From a bacterium (GTDB taxonomy: Bacteria > BMS3Abin14): a stretch of DNA of 5,866 nucleotides. The translations under genes and the position numbers were made by a program. Of this stretch, positions 5,815-5,866 are shown piece by piece. The notes below the pieces were generated by a model, which was given only the letters and a program-made list of their open reading frames with translations, ran no database searches and was not told the origin of the DNA. The stretch covers positions 1-5,866 of the forward strand of contig JALHUC010000499.1 in assembly GCA_022865845.1 (NCBI GenBank), in the 5' to 3' direction. Within the stretch, counting starts at the first letter, position 1; every line of letters starts with the position of its first letter.

Positions 5815-5850
5815 ATATGTACACGCACACACCTGTGACCAGGAGGCAGG

Positions 5851-5866
5851 GTGAACGACCTGACAA
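5851..5866 (+). CDS. Probable start of a rightward gene (partial)
   Basis: AGGAGG at 5841-5846 precedes GTG at 5851 by four bases, and a sigma70-like promoter lies upstream. Only five codons are visible (M/V-N-D-L-T), so the product cannot be identified. If real, it is divergent from the operon and may share regulatory DNA with it. Confidence 0.4.

Larger units (their letters stand above)
5453..5850. other. Divergent intergenic region, about 400 bases
   Basis: No coding sequence was recognised here. The side next to the operon holds the phospholipase ribosome binding site, a weak sigma54-like promoter (5481-5496) and a 7-base dyad (5591-5619). The middle holds a strong hairpin terminator (5665-5704). 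The right side turns AT-rich and holds a TGGGGTCAGG repeat, a sigma70-type promoter and a ribosome binding site for a rightward gene. A second GG-N10-GC match on the minus strand (5594-5609, with TTGC but poor flanks) overlaps the dyad. Confidence 0.6.

Overview
The window holds one compact minus-strand cluster of four genes that looks like a single operon, flanked by short repeat-bearing intergenic DNA. Nothing in it names the host directly. The exported phospholipase D-like protein, the outer-membrane barrel and the NtrC-type sigma54 activator point to a Gram-negative bacterium. The G+C level (about 57-60% in the sampled lines of three of the genes) and the intergenic TGGGGTCAGG and AGTAGAA/AGTAACA-type repeats fit the former Deltaproteobacteria (Desulfobacterota and relatives). 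That placement is an inference of modest confidence.

Layout, in the direction of transcription (right to left): an exported two-domain phospholipase D / cardiolipin-synthase-like protein (5452 to 3896), a small signal-peptide-bearing outer-membrane beta-barrel (3843 to 3121), a seven-transmembrane sensor histidine kinase (3087 to 1630), and an NtrC-family sigma54-dependent response regulator (1579 to 209). The gaps are 52, 33 and 50 bases with no convincing terminator between genes. Bases 1-208 hold an inverted array of 7-base repeats, a weak plus-strand terminator-like hairpin and one TGGGGTCAGG element. Bases 5453-5850 hold a possible weak -24/-12 (sigma54) promoter for the operon, a perfect 7-base dyad about 135 bases upstream of its predicted start, a strong bidirectional terminator hairpin, a second TGGGGTCAGG element, and a plausible sigma70 promoter. 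That promoter leads into a GTG start with a ribosome binding site at the right edge, reading away from the operon.

Working model (inference): the membrane-embedded kinase senses a state of the envelope and phosphorylates the regulator. The regulator then activates sigma54 transcription, plausibly of its own operon, to make a periplasm-facing lipid-modifying enzyme and an outer-membrane protein. Two details stand out. The second HKD motif of the phospholipase has Asn where the catalytic-site Lys should be, so the enzyme may be altered or inactive. The phospholipase and barrel genes also have nearly identical translation-initiation regions.
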